Assembly: GCA_051873875.1 (NCBI GenBank)
Contig: JBJEFI010000048.1
Coordinates: 186,001 to 250,000 of the forward strand
From: JBJEFI01 sp051873875
GTDB taxonomy: Bacteria > Bacillota > Bacilli > Bacillales > Bacillaceae_G
DNA length: 64,000 bases
Reading direction: 5' to 3'
The notes under the pieces were generated by a model that was given only the letters and a program-made list of their open reading frames with translations, did no database searches and was not told where the DNA came from. Each line of letters opens with the position of its first letter. Position 1 is the first letter of the stretch. Position numbers and translations under genes: made by a program. This document shows positions 44,328 to 53,792 of the stretch, in pieces.

Positions 44328-46376
44328 TTATTCCTTTTTCACTAAATATTTTTGTTCAAATTGTTCTTTTGGAATCGCCTCACTATAAAAATAACCTTGA
44401 GCATGCATACAGTTTTTTGCATGTAAAAAATCAACTTGTTCTTTTGTTTCAACTCCGGCAGCTACAACATCTAATTGTAATAATTGCGCTAATTGAATAA
44501 GCGCAGTTGTAATCGCAGCATCTTTTCCACTTGATGTAATTTCATTAATAAAGGAACGATCAATTTTCAAAATATCAATTGGAAAATTTTTTAAATAATT
44601 TAATGAAGAGAACCCTGTTCCAAAATCATCGACAGAAATATATACACCTATGTCCTTTAATTGCTTTAACACTTCCATCGTTCGTACTGGGTCTAACATA
44701 GCACTTTCTGTAATTTCAATTGTAATTAAAGAAGGATGAAGACGGTTAGTTAACAATGCACTTTGTACTGTTTCAAAAAGCGTAGGCGATAAAAATTGCT
44801 TAGGAGATAAATTAATCCCGATAGGTAGTGGATCGTATCCTTTATCAAGCCATTTCCTTAGTTGTCTACAAACCTCTCCAATAACCCATTCACCAATTTG
44901 CAAAATAATCCCTGTCTCTTCTGCGATTGGAAGAAATTCATTCGGAGGCACTAATCCATAATCATGACTATTCCACCGAACTAATGCTTCTACTCCATAA
45001 ATTTTATTTTTATCAATATTTATTTGCGGTTGATAATAAACTACTAATTCATTATTTGAAAGGGCTTTTCTTAATTGTGTTTCTAATCCAATTATTTTCG
45101 GATTAAACTGATGAATATCTGGATTATAAAATTGATAAGCTCCCCTGCTACGTTCTTTTCTACTATGTAAAGCAGCTGTTGCATTTTGAATTAATAACTT
45201 TTTATCTCTTCCATCAACAGGATACATTCCTATTCCAATTGTACAAGTCATATAATATTCACTATGATTTAATAAAAGGGGCTTTGAAACAGATTCTAAT
45301 ACTTTTTGTGCTATATTAGCAGCATTCCGTTGATTACAAGGATCAATTAATAATGCAAATTCACCTCCGCCAATTCGATAAGCCTGTATACCTTTTCTAG
45401 TAAATGCTTTCAAGCGATTTGTAAATTCATTAAGAGCTTCATCCCCTGCAGAATATCCAAAGGTTGCATTTAATACTTTAAAGCGATCAATATCAATTAT
45501 TAAAATAGCAAACTCAGTATGTTGTGAATGATATTTTGAAATACATTGTTCTATATGTTCTAAAAGAGATTGTCTATTAAATAACCCTGTTAAATGATCA
45601 TGACCAGCTAAAAAGCGAATCTTTTCTTCGGATTGTGTTTTCTCTGTGATATCTCTAACAATTAAAAACATCCCTTTTACACTTTCATTAACAACAATTG
45701 GGACAGTCTTAAAATAAACAGAAATATAATTTCCATCTTTATGTAACATGTCACACTTAGAAGATTCGGAGCAGTTCCCTAACAATGTAGGTGAAATAAT
45801 AGAATAGAATGCCTTGATGCTTTTTATCCCTATTAAATCGAGAATTGAATTGTGCAGTAATTCACTTTCTTCATAACATAAAATCGATTGAATCATCTTA
45901 TTTACACCAAGAATGGTTCCATTTATGTCTAGCTTAATAATGCCATCCATATTATGGTCAAATAAGGATTTATATCGCAATTGTTGCTCTAAAATTTCTT
46001 TTTTCTCTAAATATGCGTCTGTTATATCGCTTGTAATCCCAATAATTTTTTCCACATCTCCATCAGCATTGAAAATAGGACTTAGTGTTACTTTTCCATA
46101 GATAATACGCTTATTTTTTTCAGGTACCATCGCTTCATAAGTTAGATGTTTTTTCGTCTCGACAACCTTGTAATAATACTTTACTACTTGTTTCGCATAT
46201 TGTTTATCAAGAATCTCTTCAAGCGTCCTTCCTACTAGCTTCATTTTATTCCCTGCATTTTTTATTAACGTATCATTTACAAAAGTAATATAAAAATTAT
46301 TATGTTCATATTTCACAATAAAAACCAAATCTGATAAGCTATTCAATAATGCCAGTTGTTCTTTATTATTTACCAT
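44328..46376 (-). CDS. PAS-PAS-GGDEF-EAL protein with degenerate active sites
   Basis: 682 aa cytoplasmic sensor: PAS/PAC 1 (~8-125), PAS/PAC 2 (~130-250), GGDEF (~255-420), EAL (~430-678). The GGDEF signature reads GGGEF (336-340, Gly338 in place of the acidic metal ligand), so cyclase activity is doubtful. The EAL domain keeps EAL (463-465), N522, D583-D584, K604 and Q660, but the usual VAEGVE reads VAAGVE: the catalytic Glu is Ala640 (codon 44457-44459). It may sense a small ligand through PAS and bind c-di-GMP or GTP without turnover. Confidence 0.92.
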   Translation of the reverse strand: MVNNKEQLALLNSLSDLVFIVKYEHNNFYITFVNDTLIKNAGNKMKLVGRTLEEILDKQYAKQVVKYYYKVVETKKHLTYEAMVPEKNKRIIYGKVTLSPIFNADGDVEKIIGITSDITDAYLEKKEILEQQLRYKSLFDHNMDGIIKLDINGTILGVNKMIQSILCYEESELLHNSILDLIGIKSIKAFYSIISPTLLGNCSESSKCDMLHKDGNYISVYFKTVPIVVNESVKGMFLIVRDITEKTQSEEKIRFLAGHDHLTGLFNRQSLLEHIEQCISKYHSQHTEFAILIIDIDRFKVLNATFGYSAGDEALNEFTNRLKAFTRKGIQAYRIGGGEFALLIDPCNQRNAANIAQKVLESVSKPLLLNHSEYYMTCTIGIGMYPVDGRDKKLLIQNATAALHSRKERSRGAYQFYNPDIHQFNPKIIGLETQLRKALSNNELVVYYQPQINIDKNKIYGVEALVRWNSHDYGLVPPNEFLPIAEETGIILQIGEWVIGEVCRQLRKWLDKGYDPLPIGINLSPKQFLSPTLFETVQSALLTNRLHPSLITIEITESAMLDPVRTMEVLKQLKDIGVYISVDDFGTGFSSLNYLKNFPIDILKIDRSFINEITSSGKDAAITTALIQLAQLLQLDVVAAGVETKEQVDFLHAKNCMHAQGYFYSEAIPKEQFEQKYLVKKE

Positions 46377-46834
46377 TTGTTAAAATGTCCTTTCAACAAA
46401 AATGTAGTACTTCCTTATGAGCTATCAAGCTTATTTTTCCAGTACTAACTGTCCATTCAACCTCCCCCTTCAAAAAGGAAAGAATAATAGAAAAGAAGTG
46501 AAGGAAAAACGTCCATATGAATCAAAAGCATCCAGTTAATAATACTTCTAGCCACCTAAAGGTTTACTTTTTACTTATATCTTTCTTTTTTAACTTCTTC
46601 TATCTCTCCACATATTCATTAGAAAATAGGCATAGGTCATTATCATCATTTTCATAAGGACTTTCCCTCTTTAAATACACAATACATACCATATTACAAA
46701 TTCACATCTATCATGTAAAAAGCCTATTTTTCTATTTATATAACTTCTTAAAAATATTTAACAGTGAATAACAAATTGAATTCATACGTATATCACCAAA
46801 AGGTGTATTTATTTTTAATGAAAGGAGAGAAACT
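46377..46834. other. 458-bp region between two divergent genes
   Basis: Contains a possible 46-codon ORF (46517-46657, listed separately) and the 5' region of the Tyr/Pro-rich gene, with a small CACC-AAAA-GGTG hairpin near 46795. Nothing else recognised. Confidence 0.55.
46517..46657 (+). CDS. Possible small membrane peptide
   Basis: 46 codons: polar start (MNQKHPVNNTSSH), a single strongly hydrophobic segment (VYFLLISFFFNFFYLSTY) and a basic/Ser-rich tail. Only a weak, distant SD (GAAGG ~13 nt upstream). It could be a sporulation micropeptide or chance. Confidence 0.28.
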   Translation: MNQKHPVNNTSSHLKVYFLLISFFFNFFYLSTYSLENRHRSLSSFS

Positions 46835-47322
46835 ATGTATTATCCATATTACAATCAATCCCCTTATTATTACTATGAAAATACAACAATTAACTATGAT
46901 GACCAACGATTTTGTGCATTTCCATTTTTGGGATTAGGATTAGGAGTTAGTTTTTTAGGTGGTCTTGCTGCAGGCGCTCTTATTAATCGNNNNNNNNNNN
47001 NNNNNNNNNNNNNNNNNNNNNNNNNNNNNNNNNNNNNNNNNNNNNNNNNNNNNNNNNNNNNNNNNNNNNNNNNNNNNNNNNNNNNNNNNTAGGATTAGGA
47101 GTTAGTTTTTTAGGTGGTCTTGCTGCAGGCGCTCTTATTAATCGCCCGTATTACGGTTATCCACCGCCATACCCACCTTACCCACCTTATCCACCATACC
47201 CACCAGCTTATCCGACAGCTCCTTATGGTGGTGGATACCCTTACCAAGCTCCTCAAACATATCCGATACCAAATACAAATTTCCCAAGTAATATAACAGG
47301 TAATGTAAATAAAACAATATAG
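46835..47322 (+). CDS. Tyr/Pro/Gly-rich protein (spore-surface-like), interrupted by assembly gap
   Basis: Tyr-rich start (MYYPYYNQSPYYYYEN), a Gly-rich hydrophobic segment (LGLGVSFLGGLAAGALIN), then YPPYPP repeats and a PNTNFPSSN tail. AAAGGAGAG RBS. 100 N (46990-47089) split the gene. An identical 55-nt segment lies on both sides; collapsing it restores one frame (333 nt, 110 aa), whereas leaving it duplicated does not fit the frame with 100 N. Resembles spore coat/exosporium-type low-complexity proteins, but no family is certain. Confidence 0.7.
46990..47089. other. Assembly gap (100 N)
   Basis: Fixed-length N block flanked by the same 55 bases on each side; probably an unmerged contig overlap. 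Confidence 0.98.
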
Positions 47323-47344
47323 ATTTTAAAGAATCCATATTTCG

Positions 47345-47370
47345 AAAAGAGGCTATTTTTAGCCTCTTTT
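47345..47370. terminator. Bidirectional terminator before ppk
   Basis: AAAAGAGGCTA / TAGCCTCTTTT with loop TTTT between convergent genes. Confidence 0.88.
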
Positions 47371-49488
47371 CTCATCCTTTTTCCCTTGTCGATGATATTC
47401 ATTAATTAATAGCTGACTATCTAATGGTGCTTCCCCTGCTCGCACTGTTCGTTTTATATAAATCCCTGTATTCGTTTGATACCTTGCTTTCTTATTGTCC
47501 ATTAATTGATACATTAATACATCAATAACACGAGATTTTAATCGTTCCTCTAAAATTGGAAAAGAAATTTCCACCCGATTTGACATGTTTCTAGTCATCC
47601 AGTCTGCTGAAGATAAATAAATATCTTCCTCTCCATTATGATTAAAATAATAAATACGGCTATGTTCTAGATATCTTCCAACAATACTAATAACTGTAAT
47701 ATTTTCACTAACATCTTTTATGCCTGGTCTTAAACAACATACCCCCCTGACAATTAAATCAATTTTCACTCCTGCACAAGAGGCTTCATATAGTTTTATA
47801 ATCATCTTTTTATCTGTTAAAGCGTTCATTTTTAAAATAATATAACCATTTCCGTATTCTCGATGATATTCGATTTCTTCTTCAATTTTATGTATAAAGA
47901 ATTTTCGTGAATCATCTGGCGACGTGACAATATGATGATACGTTGGTTTGTCTGTGAAACCACTTAAATAATTAAAAAAATGAGTAGCATCTTTTCCAAA
48001 TGCTTTTTTCGATGTAATTAAGCCAAAATCTGTGTATATTTTTGCAGTTGCATCATTGTAATTGCCTGTGCCCAAATGAACAAAGCGTTGGATTTTTCCA
48101 TTTACACTTCGGACAATGAGAGTAATTTTACTATGTGTTTTTAAATTATTCATTCCATAAATAACATGGCATCCCGCCTCTTCAAGCTCTCTGGCCCAGT
48201 TCACATTATTTTCTTCATCAAAGCGGGCTTTTAATTCTACTAACACCGTTACTTGCTTTCCATTTTCGACAGCGGTTTTTAACGCTTGAATAATTGGGGA
48301 ATCCCCACTAACTCGATACAATGTTTGCTTAATTGCCAATACATTTGGATCATTTGCTGCATCTACAATAAAGTTAACAACAGGTTGAAACGATTCAAAT
48401 GGATGATGAAATAAAACATCATGCTCTAACGTTTTTTTGAAGATATTTCCCTCACCAATCAAATCTTGAGGAGTCGCAGGCAAAATTGTTTTATATACTA
48501 ATTGTTCATATTTCTTTTCTAAATGTTTATAAAAAGCAAATAAAAATTTAAAATCGATTGGTCCATCAATAATGTAAACGTCACTCACATCTATTTCCAG
48601 CTCTTCTAATAAATAGGCTAAAATGTTGTCATCATATCCCTTTTTACTAATTTCTAACCGAACAGCAGCGCCCCATTTTCGTTTCTTTAATTCTCTCTCT
48701 ACTTCTTCTAACAAATCTTCTGCTGTTTCTTCATGGATGGTAATATCTGCATCTCTTGTAATTCGAAATTGGGTAGCACTTAATACTTTATATCCTCTAA
48801 ATAATTTATATAGAAAATGACTAATAACATTTTCCAATAAAACAAAAATAGATTCATTACTTCCCATTGGAATTTGAATGTAACGACCTAAAACAGCTGG
48901 TACTTGTACTACACCCATTTTTTCACGTTTTTCTTCCTCTTCTTCCTCATCATCGTATAATCGGACAACGATATTTAAACGACCATTTAATAATTTTGGA
49001 AAAGGGCGATACGCATCAATTGCCACAGGTGTTAAAACCGGGAAAATTTGTTCATCATAATGAGCTTCAATAAAAGCCATCTGGGCATCTGTTAACTCAT
49101 CCATGTCATAAAAATAAATGCCTTCCCCTTTTAAATTCGGTTTCGTTTGTTCATTCCATAACTTATACTGCCGCTCTACTAACTGATGCGTTAATTCACC
49201 TATTTGCTTTAATTGTTCTCTTGGTGTTAGCTGCGCTTTATTTTCAGGGATATTTACCCCCATTTTGACCATATTTTTAGTTCCCGCAACACGAACCATG
49301 AAAAACTCATCTAAATTTGAACTATAAATAGCAAGGTATTTCAATCTCTCTAATAAAGGATTACTACTATCCTCTGCTTCCTCTAGTACCCGTTCATTAA
49401 ATCGTAACCAACTTAATTCCCTATTATTAAAATAATTAGGATTTTTAGGATTGAACATTTTAAAATCGCTAATCCCCATCGTTTCCAT
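47359..49488 (-). CDS. ppk: Polyphosphate kinase
   Basis: Reversible transfer of the ATP gamma-phosphate to polyphosphate. 709 aa PPK1: N domain with NYFNNRELSWLRFNERVLEEA, SSNLDEFFMVRVAG, LTPVAIDAYRPFP, then phospholipase-D-like domains with YRVSGDSPI and FVHLGTGNYNDATAKIYTDFG (autophosphorylated His in VHLGTGN-type region). Starts 19 nt after ppx, forming an operon with opposing activities. Confidence 0.97.
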   Translation of the reverse strand: METMGISDFKMFNPKNPNYFNNRELSWLRFNERVLEEAEDSSNPLLERLKYLAIYSSNLDEFFMVRVAGTKNMVKMGVNIPENKAQLTPREQLKQIGELTHQLVERQYKLWNEQTKPNLKGEGIYFYDMDELTDAQMAFIEAHYDEQIFPVLTPVAIDAYRPFPKLLNGRLNIVVRLYDDEEEEEEKREKMGVVQVPAVLGRYIQIPMGSNESIFVLLENVISHFLYKLFRGYKVLSATQFRITRDADITIHEETAEDLLEEVERELKKRKWGAAVRLEISKKGYDDNILAYLLEELEIDVSDVYIIDGPIDFKFLFAFYKHLEKKYEQLVYKTILPATPQDLIGEGNIFKKTLEHDVLFHHPFESFQPVVNFIVDAANDPNVLAIKQTLYRVSGDSPIIQALKTAVENGKQVTVLVELKARFDEENNVNWARELEEAGCHVIYGMNNLKTHSKITLIVRSVNGKIQRFVHLGTGNYNDATAKIYTDFGLITSKKAFGKDATHFFNYLSGFTDKPTYHHIVTSPDDSRKFFIHKIEEEIEYHREYGNGYIILKMNALTDKKMIIKLYEASCAGVKIDLIVRGVCCLRPGIKDVSENITVISIVGRYLEHSRIYYFNHNGEEDIYLSSADWMTRNMSNRVEISFPILEERLKSRVIDVLMYQLMDNKKARYQTNTGIYIKRTVRAGEAPLDSQLLINEYHRQGKKDEKRG

Positions 49489-49507
49489 CTCCCCTTTAAC
49501 TAAACAA

Positions 49508-51016
49508 TTATTGTGTAAACGTCACAACAATATTTTTTTTCATTACCTTTTCTAAATGTTTTAGTTGCTTTTGCACTCTTTGTTCCTCAATAATCCATTC
49601 TCGTTTACAATAAAACGAAATTTGTATTACATCACCATACGCTTCTACACATATTTCTTTCACAAGCGGATTGCTTGAAATACATAACGCATTGGCAATT
49701 TTAATAATGGCTCCATATGCACAAATGCATTCTATTTCTTCTTTTGTAAACCAACTTTCAAAAGAAGAAATATTTTTCTTTACCTGTGATTTTGATTTAT
49801 AAGAAGCAATAAGTGCTAATGTTATTTTTTCTTTATGTGAAAAGCCATCAAGGTCTACATTGCTTAATAAATAGAATGTAAATTCACTTTGTCTAATACT
49901 ATATTTTTTTGTATAGCTATACAAAGAAGCTCCCCATCGTAAAAAATCGATTGCTATTATCGATTCTTTTATCGTTAAAAACGGAGCCAATTGCTCATAT
50001 AAATCTAAACTAAGTTTTGTTAATGTTGTTTTTGTAAATGTAGTGGCTTGGTAATAATGAAGAAATGATTGAACGCTATCTTCCTTTAACTGACTGTTTA
50101 CTTTTTTAAATGCAAAATTATCGTAATAAATTCCTTCCCTTAACCCTTTTCCAGATAGTGTGAATTGTTGTCCATTTACAAGTTCCATCATCACTTTAAA
50201 AACCAATAAGGCAAGAATAATCGTATCTGCCCTTTCTTTTGATAACGGTTCCAACTGTTGCAATTCTTCATAAGTTAGTGATCGAATGAATTGTAAAACA
50301 AATTCAATTCCCTCTTTTTCCATTGAAAAAAGATGTGTATTATCTAACGGATAATTGGTTAAATGTTGGTATACTTTTACAACGTTCCGAGCACTCCCAC
50401 CAATGGCAAAAACATCTCCATTTTGCTCATGAATCCATGTAAGCTTACTAAATTGCTTTACTAAAAAATCTTCAATTATTTTTTGTTCCTTTTCCGTAGG
50501 TACATTTTTTTTCACAAATCGTTTCTTTAAAGAAAGAATACCAAAAGGAAAACTAATAACGTGTTTTGCTTGTCGATTAGAAAAATACGTTATTTCTGTA
50601 CTTCCCCCACCTATATCAACTGTAAATCCATCCTTTGCAGTTGTAGCATGTAAAATGCCAAACAACCCATAAGTTGCTTCTTCTTCTCCAGTTAAAATTC
50701 GAATATGAAGGCCTGTTTTTTCATATACATGCTTTACAATTTCATGTCCGTTATTTGCTTTTCTTATTGTAGCAGTAGCAACGCAGACAACTTTTGTCAC
50801 ATTGTACTCTTTTAATAACTCTTTAAAATAGTTTAATGTTTTTACAATAATATCTATTCCTTCTATCCTTAAATCGGAATCCTCCGTCAAAAAATTATCT
50901 AATTTGGCAGTCACTTTACAATTTTCCAACTCTTTTATGTATACAGACTCCAGCATTTCATAAATAACTAATCGGATCGAGTTAGATCCTATATCAATAA
51001 CACTACATTTCTCCAA
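49508..51016 (-). CDS. ppx: Exopolyphosphatase (Ppx/GppA family), TTG start
   Basis: 502 aa with actin-like ATPase fold: SVIDIGSNSIRLVIY near the N-terminus, GEEEATYGLFG, and VDIGGGSTEITYF; C-terminal HD-like helical domain. TTG 51016 is preceded by AAGGGGGTG; the longer ORF to 51112 has no SD and an implausible N-terminus. Degrades polyphosphate or pppGpp. Operon ppx-ppk; divergent from ykyB. Confidence 0.92.
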   Translation of the reverse strand: MEKCSVIDIGSNSIRLVIYEMLESVYIKELENCKVTAKLDNFLTEDSDLRIEGIDIIVKTLNYFKELLKEYNVTKVVCVATATIRKANNGHEIVKHVYEKTGLHIRILTGEEEATYGLFGILHATTAKDGFTVDIGGGSTEITYFSNRQAKHVISFPFGILSLKKRFVKKNVPTEKEQKIIEDFLVKQFSKLTWIHEQNGDVFAIGGSARNVVKVYQHLTNYPLDNTHLFSMEKEGIEFVLQFIRSLTYEELQQLEPLSKERADTIILALLVFKVMMELVNGQQFTLSGKGLREGIYYDNFAFKKVNSQLKEDSVQSFLHYYQATTFTKTTLTKLSLDLYEQLAPFLTIKESIIAIDFLRWGASLYSYTKKYSIRQSEFTFYLLSNVDLDGFSHKEKITLALIASYKSKSQVKKNISSFESWFTKEEIECICAYGAIIKIANALCISSNPLVKEICVEAYGDVIQISFYCKREWIIEEQRVQKQLKHLEKVMKKNIVVTFTQ

Positions 51017-51131
51017 ATCGACACACCCCCTTGAACTTTCAGATTTATTATTTTCATTATAAACTATTTTGGAAAAAGTTTGTAGTTCATGTATAATAAT
51101 AACAATACACAAAATAGGAAAGGAGCTATAG

Positions 51132-51596
51132 ATGCATATGTCAGATCAAGAATCATTACAGCTATTGTTAGCACAAGCAATTTTCACCGTGAATAAGCAT
51201 GCGAAAACAGCGCCAAATCCATCCTTTTTGTATAAATTAAAAAAAATGGCATTACATAAATTAATTGAGAATGGTCTTGCTAAAAAAGAAGGATTGCATT
51301 TTTCAAAAAATCCTCGCTTTAGCAAACAACAATCAGATGTCATTGTAAAAGTGGGAAATTATTATTTTCATATGCCTCCTTCAAAAGAAGATTTTACAAA
51401 TTTGCCACATCTAGGAACACTAAATAGTGATTATCGAAACCCCAAAACAAAGATGTCTCTTTCGTATGCAAAAAAATTATTGTGCAACTATACAGGTTTA
51501 AAAGAAGAGGTACAACAAAAAAAATCAACAGTATCTACTTTAGGAATGCCATTATCTTCTACTTCTTCTTATTCGTTTCATAGAAAAAGGAAGTAA
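51132..51596 (+). CDS. ykyB: YkyB family protein
   Basis: 154 aa, basic. LLLAQAIFTVNKHAKTAPNP, YKLKKMALHKLIENGLAKKEGLHFS and NYYFHMPPSKEDFTNLPHLG are characteristic of YkyB (function unknown). GGAG RBS 6 nt upstream of the first ATG. Confidence 0.9.
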   Translation: MHMSDQESLQLLLAQAIFTVNKHAKTAPNPSFLYKLKKMALHKLIENGLAKKEGLHFSKNPRFSKQQSDVIVKVGNYYFHMPPSKEDFTNLPHLGTLNSDYRNPKTKMSLSYAKKLLCNYTGLKEEVQQKKSTVSTLGMPLSSTSSYSFHRKRK

Positions 51597-51620
51597 GGCC
51601 TCGCCGCTCTTCCTTTTTTT
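51584..51620 (+). terminator. Terminator after ykyB
   Basis: AAAAAGGAAG / CTTCCTTTTT with a 15-nt loop and T7 tail, overlapping the stop codon. Confidence 0.7.
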
Positions 51621-51639
51621 GTTTTCTTCTTACAAATTG

Positions 51640-51861
51640 TTATTGCTGTTGATCCCCGAAATAATGATTTCTATATGGATATTGTTGAAATGGTCCATAC
51701 ATAATTGGCTGAGAGGCAGGTTGTTTCCCTAATCCAATATAAGGATCTGCGGGCTCTGCTGGTCGACAAGTATTACATCCTCCAGAACGCTTTTGCCATC
51801 CATGCTGTGGTGCAGTAAATGGCTGTAGCATTCTAGCATCTGGTTTATTTTGATAAAACAT
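51640..51861 (-). CDS. Small Pro/Gln-rich protein, putative spore protein
   Basis: 73 aa, soluble, rich in Pro, Gln, Tyr and Gly, with a CNTC pair (GGCNTCRPAEPADPYIGLGKQP). No family recognised. ATG 51861 has AAAGGAG at 8 nt; the GTG at 51870 is less likely. A sigma-K-like promoter precedes it, so mother-cell expression and a coat role are plausible. Confidence 0.72.
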   Translation of the reverse strand: MFYQNKPDARMLQPFTAPQHGWQKRSGGCNTCRPAEPADPYIGLGKQPASQPIMYGPFQQYPYRNHYFGDQQQ

Positions 51862-51896
51862 TTTTATCACTCCTTTCTTTAGACTCCCTCCTCTTT

Positions 51897-51924
51897 TATA
51901 TTATGCAAGGCATAATTTTATCGT
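51897..51924 (-). promoter_or_regulatory. Predicted sigma-K promoter of the Pro/Gln-rich gene
   Basis: On the minus strand AC (51924-51923), 17-nt spacer, CATAataTA (51905-51897). Confidence 0.55.
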
Positions 51925-51971
51925 TAATTATTCTTTTTGTCGTTTTTTCTCCTATATTAATAGTCGTAATT

Positions 51972-51987
51972 TAGTCATCGTTGACTA
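51972..51987. promoter_or_regulatory. Possible operator upstream of the MFS pseudogene
   Basis: TAGTCA-TCGT-TGACTA, a perfect 6-nt inverted repeat about 50 nt before the pseudogene start, of the type bound by MarR/TetR regulators. Weak evidence. Confidence 0.35.
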
Positions 51988-52037
51988 TAATCTAACTAAA
52001 GATTTCCATTTTAAAACGCTTAAAAAGAAGTGAATAT

Positions 52038-52978
52038 ATGGTTGCAAAAGAAAGTAACACAAACCTAGTTATCATTGGATTATTGCTAGGCATATTAATG
52101 TCCGTAATAGATAACAAAATCGTAGCAACTGCAATGGGGAAAATTGTATATGATTTAGGAGATCTAGACGAATTTATTTGAGTTACTTCTGCATATATGG
52201 TTGCAGTCATGGCTGGGATGCCTATTTTTGGAAAGCTTTCTGATATGTATGGGCGAAAATGATTTTATATTCTCGGTCTATCTGTTTTCTTAATTGGTTC
52301 TATACTTTGTGGACTATCGCAAAATATCATTCAACTAAGCATTTTCCAGACAATCCAAGGAATCGGTGTGGAGCGTTAATGCCTATTGCCTTTACGATTA
52401 TTTTTGATATTTTCCCTCTTGAAAAACGCGGAGAAATAACTGGAATTTTTGGTGCTGTCTTTGGTTCTGCCTCTGTAATTGGACCACTTTTAGGAGCGTA
52501 TATAACGGATTATATTAGCTGGCATTGGATTTTCATTTTCCCTTCTCCAAAATGCAACTATTCATGAACTCCCAATGCAATATCGCCGAAGCCCAAACTC
52601 AACAAATGCTTTTTTCGTTCTTTAGGCATGACATTGAGAATTACCATATTAAGTAGTCTTCAAATAAATACATTTACAAATGAATTAAAAGAGTCTTTCA
52701 CTAATAGCTCTTTCAATAACTTAACCAATCTAGGCGATATACGAACAATTTTCAAGACTAGTGAACGAGTAAAAATTCCTGAACCAATCTTAACAAAAAT
52801 CATTGAAGCAATGTCCCATTCTATAACCGTTACTTTTTCCATCTCCTTTATCGGTATATTAATCACTATTATTTTTATTTTACTAATGGGAAATACACGG
52901 GTTGAACTAACTAACACAGCAAAAATGAACAAAACGATGTCCATACGAAATGATATTCATAAAAATCGATACTTATAA
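52038..52978 (+). pseudogene. Decayed DHA2/EmrB-type MFS drug transporter
   Basis: N-terminal MFS sequence is clear (GLLLGILMSVIDNKIVATAMGKI, then MAGMPIFGKLSDMYGRK) but has in-frame TGA stops at about 52179 and 52260. A frameshift follows near 52370 (between IIQLSIFQTIQGIG and ALMPIAFTIIFD). A large internal deletion after YISWHWIF comes next. A C-terminal fragment (52628-52978, ending in a TM helix and VELTNTAKM) remains. An intact 14-TM transporter would need about 1.4 kb or more; only ~0.94 kb is left. Function lost. Confidence 0.88.
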
Positions 52979-53127
52979 ATAAGATTGGTACCGATTTTTC
53001 CAACTAATTAATGAAAGCGGATGCAAACTTTGCCGAAAAGTCATTTTTATACGACAAAATCTATCAAAGGAAAAAAATAAAAAACGAAGAAATTATTCAA
53101 TAACAACTTTTATAATGGAGGATTGGA

Positions 53128-53712
53128 ATGTATACAACAAAAGATATTGAAAATAGAACAAATATCCCTGCAAATGCAATTCGTCGCTATAGCTCTGCTT
53201 TAGAAAAAGCAAATTATACGTTTTCTAAAAAAGGCGAACAGCGCTATTACTTTAATAAAGACTTATTCCTTATTAAACAAATGCATCAAAATTTCACATC
53301 AGGAGAAAAAACGGTTGAAGAAATTGCCCAACTAACATTGGAACAATTAAAGAAAAATCAGTTTAGCCAAATTCAGACAGATCCACAAACAATTATTGCT
53401 GATCAAAATGAAAAATTCGAAAAATTTATGGATGCAATCGATTTACTATCGAAACAAAATCAAGAAATCATTGCTTTAAATACGCATTTATTAAAGAGAA
53501 AAGAAACAACCGAACAAGAATTAGAAATTATCCTTGCAAAATTAAATAACCAAGAGCGTAATCGAGATGTTCAGCTTATGGCTACTATCCGTGAAATACA
53601 AGAAACAAAAAAGATGATTGCCGTTACAAAACAACCATCGCTCTTTGAAAAAGTAAAAGTAAACATTATGAAAACAATTGTAAATAACGATAAGGCAAGT
53701 GATAGTGTCTAA
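53128..53712 (+). CDS. MerR-like HTH protein with DUF3967-type C-terminus
   Basis: 194 aa. N-terminal MerR-type HTH (TTKDIENRTNIPANAIRRYSSALEK and the YYFNKDLFLIKQM wing), a long coiled coil (~85-165), and a C-terminal ERNRDVQLMATIREIQETKKMI typical of DUF3967. The layout (HTH plus coiled coil) also resembles RacA, the chromosome-anchoring sporulation protein, which is an alternative. GGAGG RBS. Terminated by the hairpin at 53752. Confidence 0.8.
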   Translation: MYTTKDIENRTNIPANAIRRYSSALEKANYTFSKKGEQRYYFNKDLFLIKQMHQNFTSGEKTVEEIAQLTLEQLKKNQFSQIQTDPQTIIADQNEKFEKFMDAIDLLSKQNQEIIALNTHLLKRKETTEQELEIILAKLNNQERNRDVQLMATIREIQETKKMIAVTKQPSLFEKVKVNIMKTIVNNDKASDSV

Positions 53713-53751
53713 CTGACCATACATTTCTCATAAAAAACGTATTTGTTTTCT

Positions 53752-53784
53752 AATCCCCCTTAACATTCCATACTAAGGGGGATT
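53752..53784. terminator. Bidirectional terminator
   Basis: Perfect 11-bp stem AATCCCCCTTA / TAAGGGGGATT with an 11-nt loop between convergent genes. Confidence 0.82.
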
Positions 53785-53792
53785 TATTTCCT

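Noticed and set aside
46935..47144. Genuine tandem duplication of the Gly-rich segment in the Tyr/Pro-rich protein
   Set aside because: Exact 55-nt identity abutting both sides of a 100-N gap and the frame arithmetic favour an unmerged contig overlap.
53128..53712. Confident RacA assignment
   Set aside because: HTH plus coiled coil fits, but the C-terminal ERNRDVQ...EIQETKK motif points to DUF3967; left as an alternative only.
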